A DNA stretch of 61,153 bases. It comes from Nemertoderma westbladi. Lineage: Eukaryota; Xenacoelomorpha; Nemertodermatida; Nemertodermatidae. The notes under the pieces were generated by a model. It was not told where the DNA came from. It ran no database searches and saw only the letters and a list, made by a program, of their open reading frames with translations. The stretch is taken from NCBI GenBank assembly GCA_032718475.1, contig JAUCBJ010006486.1, positions 1 to 61,153 of the forward strand. The letters run 5' to 3'. This document shows positions 11,390-20,300 of the stretch, piece by piece. A program made the position numbers and the translations under genes. Positions within the stretch are counted from its first letter, which is position 1. Each line of letters starts with the position of its first letter.

Positions 11390-13163
11390 ACCGATGCTTG
11401 CTGGGAAACCTACTCTCCTCTGCCCACTTTCTTACTGTCACCTCCCTATCTGGCTCTACTATCTCTCGTTTCTCCTCTACTTCCTCTGCGTCTTCGGTGC
11501 CTGGTATCATGCACCCAGATGTCTCTGTCACACTGCATGGGATGTTGGTTTTAACTGGGCCGCTAAGCGTCCATCCGAACGGCGTGAGGATCGCCGTCGG
11601 GTCCCGCTGCCTGTCTTCGCCGAAGACCGTCTTCCTTCTCTCATGGGCCGTCGGGCAGTCCATCCCTACTATAATGGACACCTTCCTAACGTCCACCTTT
11701 GGTATTGAGAAATCGATACCGTCCAGGAATCTATATTGTTTGACCTCAATGTTGGTTGGTCGCCTGGCGTTGATGTTTATCGATTCTATGACGTGGATGG
11801 GGTCGATCGTCGCCCCATAGTCATATCCCGGTGCAATCGCTGCTATCCTGCACCGCCCCGCCCTCGTTTCCAGGACCTCATCTTTACTCGAGACGGTAGT
11901 CACCGCCATTCTATTCGGCCTTGTCTTTAGCCCTATCTCTTCGGCCACCCAGTTCTCCACCAGCGTGAAGGCTGCTCCGCTGTCGACCAGCATTAACGTC
12001 GTTACTGATCGACCACCCTCTCCTGATATCTTTACTGGTACTACCCCGAGTAGTACTTTTCTCTTCTTCTCCTCTTCTGTCGTGCTTGTGGCCATTGCCT
12101 GGCCTCCAGTCTCGGACTCTCTAACTGCTGTTTCTCTACACTCTCCGGACCTGTGTCCTTCTACCACACATCGATGACATAGTCCGTTTGCGTCTGTGTA
12201 GGCTATACGATCTTGTTTGGGCAACGCTTGCCAGTGCTTACAACTCCTGGTCTTATGTGTTCCATCCCGATGTAATTGACATTCGAATCCTGGATTATAG
12301 CGTTCCCTGTATAGTCCCTCACGTATCGCGCCTAGGTTTATATGTACCGATTTAGTGTTTTGGTTGTCTGTATTCGGCCTACTGGGTATATTGGGATTAT
12401 GTTTATTTATGGTGTTATTTTCTTTCTGTCCCCGCCACGGTGTGGCCCTGCTACCAGCTAACTGTGGACTAGCAGTCCCCTGTGTGGCCGCATGTGGTAG
12501 TGATTGTCCTACTCTCGGGAGTGGATCTGCAGGATCGTGTTCGGGTTTATGGCTTGTCCCCAAACTATCCTCGCTATAGACTGGGTCTGTTATTAATTCG
12601 GCTTCATAGTTGAGGAAGCTCGACATTTCTTCTAGGCCCGGTTCCGCACCTTTCTTCTCACGTGTGGAGAAAGCGATTTTCCTCCACTTCCTTCGTAACC
12701 AGATCGGCAGTGCCTGCGCTATCGTGGTGATGTTGTTAGACGCGTTGAGTTCGTATGGTGCGTCTAGCGTCTTTAACACGATTAACGCCTTCTCGACCTT
12801 GTTTGCAAAGGTCCTTATGCTAACGGGATTGTCCTGTAGGCCATCCGATGTTATGCCTCTCAGGGTTTGCCGGATGATCTTGGCCGGGTGCCCGTATTCC
12901 CTATCTAGCGCCCGCCATGCTGTCGTGAAGCCGCCCTCGATGCCCTGGTATTGCCTCACGATGTCGTATGCTGGGCCTCCTGTATATACTTGCAGATATT
13001 TTAGGCACTCCGCCTGCGTCAAGTTCTTACTTAATATTTCGTTACTATACATGCGCCGAAACTGTAGATATTCTTCCGGCCTACTCCCATCGAATTTAAA
13101 TGGTTCCACAGGTGGTAACTCGATCCTAGTTTTTAACGCATCGATCAATGTGGCCATTCCCAT
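11304..13163 (-). CDS. gag core - zinc knuckle - retropepsin ORF of element 1 (619 aa)
   Basis: The ATG at 13163 is genuine, but the frame is open further upstream, so this may be the tail of a longer polyprotein. Residues 1-190 resemble the BEL/Pao Gag core (DUF1759 type: PPVEPFKFDGSRPEEYLQF, TGGPAYDIVR). Two zinc-binding stretches follow: C295/H298/H303/C308 and CHRCVVEGHRSGEC at 329-342. The aspartic protease has LMLVDSGAAFTLVE with the catalytic Asp at 394, and the BEL/Pao-typical FGWTLSGPV lies at 529-537. In autonomous BEL/Pao elements RT would follow. Here the frame runs into an acidic linker and Gly-Ser-rich repeats and stops. It would act in particle assembly and Gag processing. The intact 1.86-kb frame argues against old decay. 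Confidence 0.85.
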   Translation of the reverse strand: MGMATLIDALKTRIELPPVEPFKFDGSRPEEYLQFRRMYSNEILSKNLTQAECLKYLQVYTGGPAYDIVRQYQGIEGGFTTAWRALDREYGHPAKIIRQTLRGITSDGLQDNPVSIRTFANKVEKALIVLKTLDAPYELNASNNITTIAQALPIWLRRKWRKIAFSTREKKGAEPGLEEMSSFLNYEAELITDPVYSEDSLGTSHKPEHDPADPLPRVGQSLPHAATQGTASPQLAGSRATPWRGQKENNTINKHNPNIPSRPNTDNQNTKSVHINLGAIREGLYRERYNPGFECQLHRDGTHKTRSCKHWQALPKQDRIAYTDANGLCHRCVVEGHRSGECRETAVRESETGGQAMATSTTEEEKKRKVLLGVVPVKISGEGGRSVTTLMLVDSGAAFTLVENWVAEEIGLKTRPNRMAVTTVSSKDEVLETRAGRCRIAAIAPGYDYGATIDPIHVIESININARRPTNIEVKQYRFLDGIDFSIPKVDVRKVSIIVGMDCPTAHERRKTVFGEDRQRDPTAILTPFGWTLSGPVKTNIPCSVTETSGCMIPGTEDAEEVEEKREIVEPDREVTVRKWAEESRFPSKHRYGDGSGADGGVSGGQHSGGVSGEVSGGQ

Positions 13164-13174
13164 CGCTTGCGCTT

Positions 13175-13447
13175 CTAATGGGTTCGATGGATGTTGTATA
13201 GACTCCCTATTGGGTGCGGTCCGTCCGTCCTATCTGTTGTTGACTTTGCTTGTTGCGTCGGATATATCATTGGGGGTAACGGCCCCCTCCATATTTCCGT
13301 GTCGCACGATCTGTTCTCGTCCAAGGGGTTCGATGTTCTCGCTCCTATTGGGGTATATTGTTGATATTGTGATGGGGGAATGTCACCCTGTCCCCCCCCC
13401 ACCGGTATGTTTGGTACTGGGGTTGATGTTAATATATTGGGGCCCAT
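13175..13447 (-). CDS. gag linker frame of element 1 (90 aa)
   Basis: This frame reads MGPNILTSTPVPNIPVGGG... and lies just upstream of the 619-aa ORF in another frame. Element 2 has a recognisable counterpart at 44638-44790 (NTPIGARTSN-like text), which suggests it was coding. The handover to the gag core near 13180 is a frame change in this copy. It is Pro/Gly/Gln-rich, low in structure, probably a matrix-capsid spacer. Confidence 0.4.
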   Translation of the reverse strand: MGPNILTSTPVPNIPVGGGQGDIPPSQYQQYTPIGARTSNPLDENRSCDTEIWRGPLPPMIYPTQQAKSTTDRTDGPHPIGSLYNIHRTH

Positions 13448-13538
13448 ACATCTATCTGCAATAATTCCCCCCTCCCCTGGATATATGTTGTGTCCCTGGA
13501 AATTATAGTCATGCTGCTGTACCGGTACCGATATAGGC

Positions 13539-13829
13539 CTATCTCACTTCTTGCCTACCTACCGGTATGTACTCCGCGACTTCCGGGTTTAATCCCGTCG
13601 TCCGCGCTACCCTATCGCCTACTCTATCTCTCCCAGCATGGCCTATAATAGTATGTGCAGTAAGGCCTACAGTATGTCCTGCAGTCTGCATGTGCCCTTC
13701 CGAACCGAAGTTTATTCTTCGCGAATCTCGAATCTCCCCGCGACTACCGTACTCTCGATCGGCAGCTATATCACGTCGGGAAGTTTCCCTTCGATCCCCT
13801 ATCCTGCTCTCGTCTTCGTATCGGTACAT
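13539..13829 (-). CDS. gag N-terminal region, frame-shifted continuation (96 aa)
   Basis: An Arg/Asp-rich frame with SRRDIAADREYGSRGEIRDS and HTVGLTAHTIIGHAGRDRV. In element 2 the same text continues uninterrupted from the upstream gag frame (43785-44489). Here it sits in a different frame from the 461-aa ORF. Comparing the two copies near 13845 shows one extra base in element 1, so the break is private to this copy. Confidence 0.5.
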   Translation of the reverse strand: MYRYEDESRIGDRRETSRRDIAADREYGSRGEIRDSRRINFGSEGHMQTAGHTVGLTAHTIIGHAGRDRVGDRVARTTGLNPEVAEYIPVGRQEVR

Positions 13830-15156
13830 CCTGTACCCCTCTCTTAGCGTGTCGGTGCGTTTCTCCGGGGCGACGGCAATCTCCCGAAGTCCGACCCCAC
13901 TGACTCCCTAATTCCCTCTCTACTATCGACGGCTCGCTATCCATCCTCGCTCTCCGGTTGCTCCTAGCAACGACTCTTCTACTATCTTCCCTTCTTCTCT
14001 CTTCGACCTCTCGGTTAAACTCTGCTAATCTTCTTCTATCTTCGACCTCTCTATTATACTCTACTAATCTTCTCCTATCTTCGACCTCTCTATTAAACTC
14101 TACTAATCTTCTCTCTTCTGACTGGGCTCGACGTTCCGTCGCCCGCCCTCTCGCGACGTCAACCTGTCTCTCTCTGCTCGATCGCACGCCGCTGGGGATA
14201 CTCGCAATCCCCCTATTACTCTCCGTCGCCGGGTGTTGCGGTTTACCTAATTCGGCCCGCGCATTATCCGCCGACGCCTGTGGGACACTCTCTGCCCCCC
14301 CTCTCTCGCTACTAATCTCTCGCGGTGGGGTGCCCGTAGCCCCCCCCCCCCACCCGCCACTTCTAACTTCACTATCTCTTACTACACTTCTGCGTCCCTC
14401 TTGTCGGACACTCTCTACCCCCTTTCTCTCGCCACTAATCTTCTGTGGTGGGGCGCCCGTAGCCCCCCCCCCCCACCCGCCACTTCTAACTTCAATATCT
14501 CTTACTTCGTCTCTACACCCCTCTCTAGTCGACACACTGTCTCTACTGCGGCCGGGTCTATTCACCCCCGCCTCTCTCTCTACTACTGCGTGGCCTACCA
14601 GGCCCACCTCGGGTTGGCTCAACCGCGCCACTTCCTGCCTACTAACTACGTGGCCTACCAGGCCGCCGTCGGGTTGGCGCAACCCCGCCACTTCCTGCCT
14701 ACTAACTACGTGGCCTACCAGGCCGCCGTCTGCCGGGCTATACACGTCTGACGCGTTCACATTAATAGCACCATTCCCAATATTATTTGTTAAATCAATT
14801 AAATTATTAGAATTTGAAATGGGATTATTATTTAAATTATTTAAGTTAGAATTATTATTATTTTCAAAATTTAAATTGCTATTCGAATTATTTGAATTAT
14901 TTTGATTATTCTGAATATTTGAATTAATATTATTATTTGAATTTAAACTTAAATTACTACTACCGGGTAAAATATTTCCTGTAATAAAGGGATTAGGGTT
15001 ATTTACTACGGTACTATTAATACCAACATTTCCTAACGTACTACTACTACCCCCCTCGCCCGTACGGTTGCTGTACGTACTGTAAGTGTACCGCACGCTC
15101 TGTTCTCTTGCCTCACGCTCTTCGCGTTCACTCTCTTGCTCCTTCCCTCTCCCCAT
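13771..15156 (-). CDS. gag N-terminal ORF with Asn-rich tract and 20-aa repeats (461 aa)
   Basis: Starts at ATG 15156. It has a basic/acidic start, an Asn/Ser/Leu-rich low-complexity region (about residues 45-125), and then three copies of a 20-residue repeat around GGLVGHVVSRQEVAGLRQP (60-bp DNA repeats at 14580-14745). Two Gly-rich stretches follow, encoded by 12-base G tracts (plus-strand C runs at 14340-14351 and 14463-14474), and then Arg/Glu-rich helical sequence (EYNREVEDRRRLVE repeats) likely to form coiled coil. No catalytic motif is present. Conservation of amino-acid text in element 2 supports real coding. Confidence 0.6.
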   Translation of the reverse strand: MGRGKEQESEREEREAREQSVRYTYSTYSNRTGEGGSSSTLGNVGINSTVVNNPNPFITGNILPGSSNLSLNSNNNINSNIQNNQNNSNNSNSNLNFENNNNSNLNNLNNNPISNSNNLIDLTNNIGNGAINVNASDVYSPADGGLVGHVVSRQEVAGLRQPDGGLVGHVVSRQEVARLSQPEVGLVGHAVVEREAGVNRPGRSRDSVSTREGCRDEVRDIEVRSGGWGGGATGAPPQKISGERKGVESVRQEGRRSVVRDSEVRSGGWGGGATGTPPREISSERGGAESVPQASADNARAELGKPQHPATESNRGIASIPSGVRSSRERQVDVARGRATERRAQSEERRLVEFNREVEDRRRLVEYNREVEDRRRLAEFNREVEERRREDSRRVVARSNRRARMDSEPSIVERELGSQWGRTSGDCRRPGETHRHAKRGVQDVPIRRREQDRGSKGNFPT

Positions 15157-16024
15157 TATCCGGCTCTAATTCTTTCACCCTTAATTTATATGCCAGGCGT
15201 TCACTCTCTCGCACCCGTCTTTCTTTTGCGGAGGATGTAGCAGACTTATCGGTTGCGACGGACTTCCGCCGCCCCTCCGTCCTACTAACTTTCCCCCGTT
15301 TTCCGGGGTCCTCGCTGACCGACGAGGCCGAATCCTCGGAGCTAACCTCGGATTCGCCCTCGTGCGGTCCCGCCCAACCCACTAACTTAACTTCCCTGGC
15401 ATCGACTAAGTATGGCCCTATGTACACTACACCAGGCCCCATACCCCTACGTTCCCATAGCCCAAACAGTTCGAAGGCAACCCCTCTCGCTCTCTCCTCG
15501 GCCAGTTCTCCCTGCCCAGAACGCACTAGGTAATCAAAGTATCTGTTCGACTCACCTAGTCGTCTCCTCAACTTCACCTGGTCTATCTCAGCCCCTCCTC
15601 TAGCTTCCTTCAGTTGTTCCCGGGTCGCGGCGTAGGCTCGTCGGAGCCGGACGACCCCGACGTCCTCGTCGTCGACATCTCCTCTCTCCCTCTGGGTTCG
15701 GCGTCGTACCGTCGGCTCCACCGTTGCCGTTCCGGTGGGCCGTCCGTCGCCCTCGGCCTGTGGCTGACCGGCGACATCGGTATATCGACCACCGTCGTGT
15801 GTCGACTCGTATCTCTCCTCCCCCGTCTCGCTCTCTCCTCTACTCGACTCGCTCTCTCGCTGTAGACGACCCCCCACATCTTGGTTCGCCGGGTTGCTCG
15901 TTATCGACGTGGTCGACGTAGCATCGACCGGCGTCGTGGGTCCGTATCGTCTCGCCGTGGCCTCGCGGATCGTTAGATCGTCGTCCGGGGTCCGCGGCGG
16001 TGTCGCTTCTCCTCCTCTACTCAT
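15128..16024 (-). CDS. first ORF of element 1, gag-type (298 aa)
   Basis: Starts at ATG 16024, about 60 bases after the 5' LTR, and opens MSRGGEATPPRTPDDDLTI. It is acidic and Ser/Thr/Arg-rich, with a conserved central block (YFDYLVRSGQGELAEERARG...VVYIGPYLVDAREVKLVGW) shared with the first ORF of element 2. In element 2 this ORF runs about 125 residues further into a long Glu/Arg coiled coil that is missing here. It overlaps the 461-aa ORF by 29 bases in another frame. I recognise no named domain. Position and partner ORFs suggest a matrix-like or Gag N-terminal protein. Confidence 0.65.
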   Translation of the reverse strand: MSRGGEATPPRTPDDDLTIREATARRYGPTTPVDATSTTSITSNPANQDVGGRLQRESESSRGESETGEERYESTHDGGRYTDVAGQPQAEGDGRPTGTATVEPTVRRRTQRERGDVDDEDVGVVRLRRAYAATREQLKEARGGAEIDQVKLRRRLGESNRYFDYLVRSGQGELAEERARGVAFELFGLWERRGMGPGVVYIGPYLVDAREVKLVGWAGPHEGESEVSSEDSASSVSEDPGKRGKVSRTEGRRKSVATDKSATSSAKERRVRESERLAYKLRVKELEPDNGEREGARE

Positions 16025-16086
16025 CTTCGTCTTCTGTGTTCTGTCTGTGTCTGGCAGTTACAGTTCGGCAGGCCTAGAGTTAAGAC

Positions 16087-16636
16087 TGTGACGGGATCCG
16101 AGAGGATCCCGGTTTATCCGGTGTTGTTTCGTACGCGTCCCCGCCGTGTGAATGAAAGAAAAGAGTTTGTCGTTCTTCCAGTGTTATTGATAATATGTAT
16201 ATGAGATAGACGGAGTAATGCAGTAATGATAGCACAGTATACCGGTAGTGATATGGTAGTATATATTGGTGACGGCGGTGATGGTCTTAACTGTCACCGT
16301 TCTGCCTGACTGTACTGAGATGACTGAATGAGTATTGCATCGACCGGTAATATATATTGCACGGGTTTGGCCGTTACAGTACTTAGTCGATGCTGTCCCC
16401 CCATTGGCTAATATCCCTGTTGGCACCCTTTGCCCCCCTCTGAAGTGCTTCCCTTCGCCCTTGCTGTTCTCTCTTGGTTAGGGGTTTGGCCCCTGACCCT
16501 CCATTGTGTGTTTCTCCTTCCCTTCCCACTTTATTGGGGTAACACGAGGTTGATATTGGTAATCAACCTCGTGCTCCCAATATTGCTTAATGGCTCACTC
16601 TATGGGTTTGTGTTAGCGGAATTGGATAAGCTAACA
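16087..16636 (-). repeat. 5' LTR of element 1
   Basis: 550-bp LTR, upstream of the ORFs on the minus strand, nearly identical to 9133-9682. The terminal GGATCC stem-loop is at its downstream (ORF-proximal) end. AT-rich TATATA motifs between about 16190 and 16270 and near 16350 could hold the promoter. Confidence 0.93.
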
Positions 16637-16640
16637 TGCT

Positions 16641-16850
16641 GTATGTGGCTGGGAAATACTTTATTCTACTTTTCGCAAGAAACTGAGATTATTCATGAAT
16701 TCCAAGCGCACTAACTTGGGTTGGACTGGTTCCTCTGATTACATCAAGTTACTATCGGGATTATTTGGACTCTATACATACTGTAAATCTAACTATTTAA
16801 TTTTTTTTATTCACATACATACCCACAGTATCATATTATCGACCTCTTAG
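16641..16850 (+). pseudogene. OTU-like ORF, 3' part (split)
   Basis: Resumes the OTU-like frame after the TGCTG duplication (V-C-G-W-E-I-L...) and runs to TAG at 16848-16850. The segment FRKKLRLFMNS...NLGWTGSSDYIK fits the helical part after the OTU active-site Cys. The C-terminal OTU His block is not recognisable, and the last residues are hydrophobic or low-complexity, so the ORF was truncated or continued in another exon before the LTR insertion. Confidence 0.55.
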
Positions 16851-17352
16851 AACAATATCCAGCCATGTATACATTTTGTCAATCCGAGGAAAACGCGTTT
16901 AAGCAAAATCCTATATATATACAGTATATCCTACAAAATAATGTGATAAAATGAGCTAAGTCCATGGACATGGCTCATTGTTGTAAAATCCACCCTTGTT
17001 ATTGGACATGGCTCATTTCTCCGAAATTGTGATTTGGACATGCGTTTTACGACTTGCCACATCTGCTAGTTTGAATGTAGATATGGACTTGAGCCTTTTA
17101 TCATGGCAACTACTTTAGCAATTTTAACATACTGTATTGTGGACTGGACATGGCTGGTTATGATGGTTCTAAGGGGTCATCCATGTTGAAAGAATGTATC
17201 TGTAAAATAATTAGTTCAAAAATATGTGTGTTGGGAAATAGCTCAATATAGTAGGCCTAATACAAATATAAGATGAAGAAGAACAGTGTGATAAAAAAAT
17301 GAAATTACTATATTTTGAATACTAATAACACTGAAGAATAGTAGGCCTATAA
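16851..17352. other. AT-rich spacer before satellite
   Basis: No gene. The phrase GGACATGGCTCATT and close variants recur several times between 16960 and 17160, a small irregular repeat. Confidence 0.5.
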
Positions 17353-20300
17353 GGGGATTCATTTAAACCCAGAGACGTCTTTGAATCCTACAGTAGGTTG
17401 TATTGAATCCCGTTGATCAACGGATTCATTTAAACCCAGAGACGTCTTTGAAACCTACAGTAGGTTGTATTGAATCCCGTTGATCAACGGATTCATTTAA
17501 ACCCAGAGACGTCTTTGAAACCTACAGTAGGTTGTATTGAATCCCGTTGATCAACGGATTCATTTAAACCCAGAGACGTCTTTGAAACCTACAGTAGGTT
17601 GCATTGAATCCCGTTGATCAACGGATTCATTTAAACCCTGAGACGTCTTTGAATCCTACAGTAGGTTGTATTGAATCCCGTTGATCAACGGATTCATTTA
17701 AACCCAGAGACGTCTTTGAAACCTACAGTAGGTTGTATTGAATCCCGTTGATCAACGGATTCATTTAAACCCAGAGACGTCTTTGAAACCTACAGTAGGT
17801 TGTATTGAATCCCGTTGATCAACGGATTCATTTAAACCCAGAGACGTCTTTGAATCCTACAGTAGGTTGTATTGAATCCCGTTGATCAACGGATTCATTT
17901 AAACCCAGAGACGTCTTTGAAACCTACAGTAGGTTGTATTGAATCCCGTTGATCAACGGATTCATTTAAACCCTGAGACGTCTTTGAATCCTACAGTAGG
18001 TTGTATTGAATCCCGTTGATCAACGGATTCATTTAAACCCAGAGACGTCTTTGAAACCTACAGTAGGTTGTATTGAATCCCGTTGATCAACGGATTCATT
18101 TAAACCCAGAGACGTCTTTGAAACCTACAGTAGGTTGGATTGAATCCCGTTGATCAACGGATTCATTTAAACCTAGAGACGTCTTTGAAACCTACAGTAG
18201 GTTGTATTGAATCCCGTTGATCAACGGATTCATTTAAACCCAGAGACGTCTTTGAAACCTACAGTAGGTTGTATTGAATCCCGTTGATCAAGGGATTCAT
18301 TTAAACCCAGAGATGTCTTTGAAACCTACAGTAGGTTGTATTGAATCCCGTTGATCAACGGATTCATTTAAACCCAGAGACGTCTTTGAAACCTACAGTA
18401 GGTTGTATTGAATCCCGTTGATCAACGGATTCATTTAAACCCAGAGACGTCTTTGAAACCTAGAGTAGGTTGTATTGAATCCCGTTGATCAAGGGATTCA
18501 TTTAAACCCAGAGACGTCTTTGAATCCTACAGTAGGTTGTATTGAATCCCGTTGATCAACGGATTCATTTAAACCCAGAGACGTCTTTGAAACCTACAGT
18601 AGGTTGTATTGAATCCCGTTGATCAAGGGATTCATTTAAACCCAGAGACGTCTTTGAAACCTACAGTAGGTTGTATTGAATCCCGTTGATCAACGGATTC
18701 ATTTAAACCCAGAGACGTCTTTGAAACCTACAGTAGGTTGTACTGAATCCCGTTGATCAAGGGATTCATTTAAACCCAGAGACGTCTTTGAAACCTACAA
18801 TAGGTTGTATTGAATCCCGTTGATCAACGGATTCATTTAAACCCAGAGACGTCTTTGAAACCTACAGTAGGTTGTATTGAATCCCGTTGATCAACGGATT
18901 CATTTAAACCCAGAGACGTCTTTGAAACCTACAGTAGGTTGTATTGAATCCCGTTGATCAACGGATTCATTTAAACCCAGAGACGTCTTTGAAACCTACA
19001 GTAGGTTGGATTGAATCCCGTTGATCAACGGATTCATTTAAACCCAGAGACGTCTTTGAAACCTACAGTAGGTTGTATTGAATCCCGTTGATCAACGGAT
19101 TCATTTAAACCCAGAGACGTCTTTGAAACCTACAGTAGGTTGGATTGAATCCCGTTGATCAACGGATTCATTTAAACCCAGAGACGTCTTTGAAACCTAC
19201 AGTAGGTTTTGTATTGAATCCCGTTGATCAACGGATTCATTTAAACCCAGAGACGTCTTTGAAACCTACAGTAGGTTGTATTGAATCCCGTTGATCAAGG
19301 GATTCATTTAAACCCAGAGACGTCTTTGAAACCTACAATAGGTTGTATTGAATCCCGTTGATCAACGGATTCATTTAAACCCAGAGACGTCTTTGAAACC
19401 TACAGTAGGTTGTATTGAATCCCGTTGATCAACGGATTCATTTAAACCCAGAGACTGCTTTGAAACCTAAAGTAGGTTGTATTGAATCCCGTTGATCAAC
19501 GGATTCATTTAAACCCAGAGACGTCTTTGAAACCTACAGTAGGTTGTATTGAATCCCGTTGATCAACGGATTCATTTAAACCCAGAGACGTCTTTGAAAC
19601 CTACAGTAGGTTGTATTGAATCCCGTTGATCAACGGATTCATTTAAACCCAGAGACGTCTTTGAAACCTACAGTAGGTTGTATTGAATCCCGTTGATCAA
19701 CGGATTCATTTAAACCCAGAGACGTCTTTGAAACCTACAGTAGGTTGTATTGAATCCCGTTGATCAACGGATTCATTTAAACCCAGAGACGTCTTTGAAA
19801 CCTACAGTAGGTTGGATTGAATCCCGTTGATCAACGGATTCATTTAAACCCAGAGACGTCTTTGAAACCTACAGTAGGTTGTATTGAATCCCGTTGATCA
19901 ACGGATTCATTTAAACCCAGAGACGTCTTTGAAACCTACAGTAGGTTGGATTGAATCCCGTTGATCAACGGATTCATTTAAACCCAGAGACGTCTTTGAA
20001 ACCTACAGTAGGTTGGATTGAATCCCGTTGATCAACGGATTCATTTAAACCCAGAGACGTCTTTGAAACCTACAGTAGGTTGTATTGAATCCCGTTGATC
20101 AACGGATTCATTTAAACCCAGAGACGTCTTTGAAACCTACAGTAGGTTGTATTGAATCCCGTTGATCAACGGATTCATTTAAACCCAGAGACGTCTTTGA
20201 AACCTACAGTAGGTTGTATTGAATCCCGTTGATCAACGGATTCATTTAAACCCAGAGACGTCTTTGAAACCTACAGTAGGTTGTATTGAATCCCGTTGAT

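Larger units (their letters stand above)
9133..16636 (-). mobile_element. LTR element 1: BEL/Pao-like, gag-protease only
   Basis: Two direct 550-bp LTRs (9133-9682 and 16087-16636) enclose about 6.4 kb. The element reads on the minus strand, where the LTR runs from TGTTAGCTTATCC to GATCCCGTCACA. A perfect 5-bp duplication TGCTG lies at 9128-9132 and 16637-16641. A purine tract (minus strand GGGGGGGAG, complement of 9683-9691) directly precedes the 3' LTR, as a polypurine tract should. The interior encodes several gag-type frames, zinc knuckles and a retropepsin, and then a small membrane-protein frame. No RT, RNase H or integrase is present. I saw only two differences between the LTRs, both near 9197-9212 and 16151-16166, implying recent insertion. 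No clear tRNA primer site is seen after the 5' LTR. Confidence 0.93.

Noticed and set aside
12610-13464. 284-codon plus-strand ORF
   Set aside because: Antisense shadow of the gag-protease ORF, which has clear zinc-knuckle and DSGA motifs on the minus strand.
13958-14905. 315-codon plus-strand ORF rich in Leu/Ser/Pro
   Set aside because: Antisense shadow of the Arg/Glu-rich gag region; no motif of its own.
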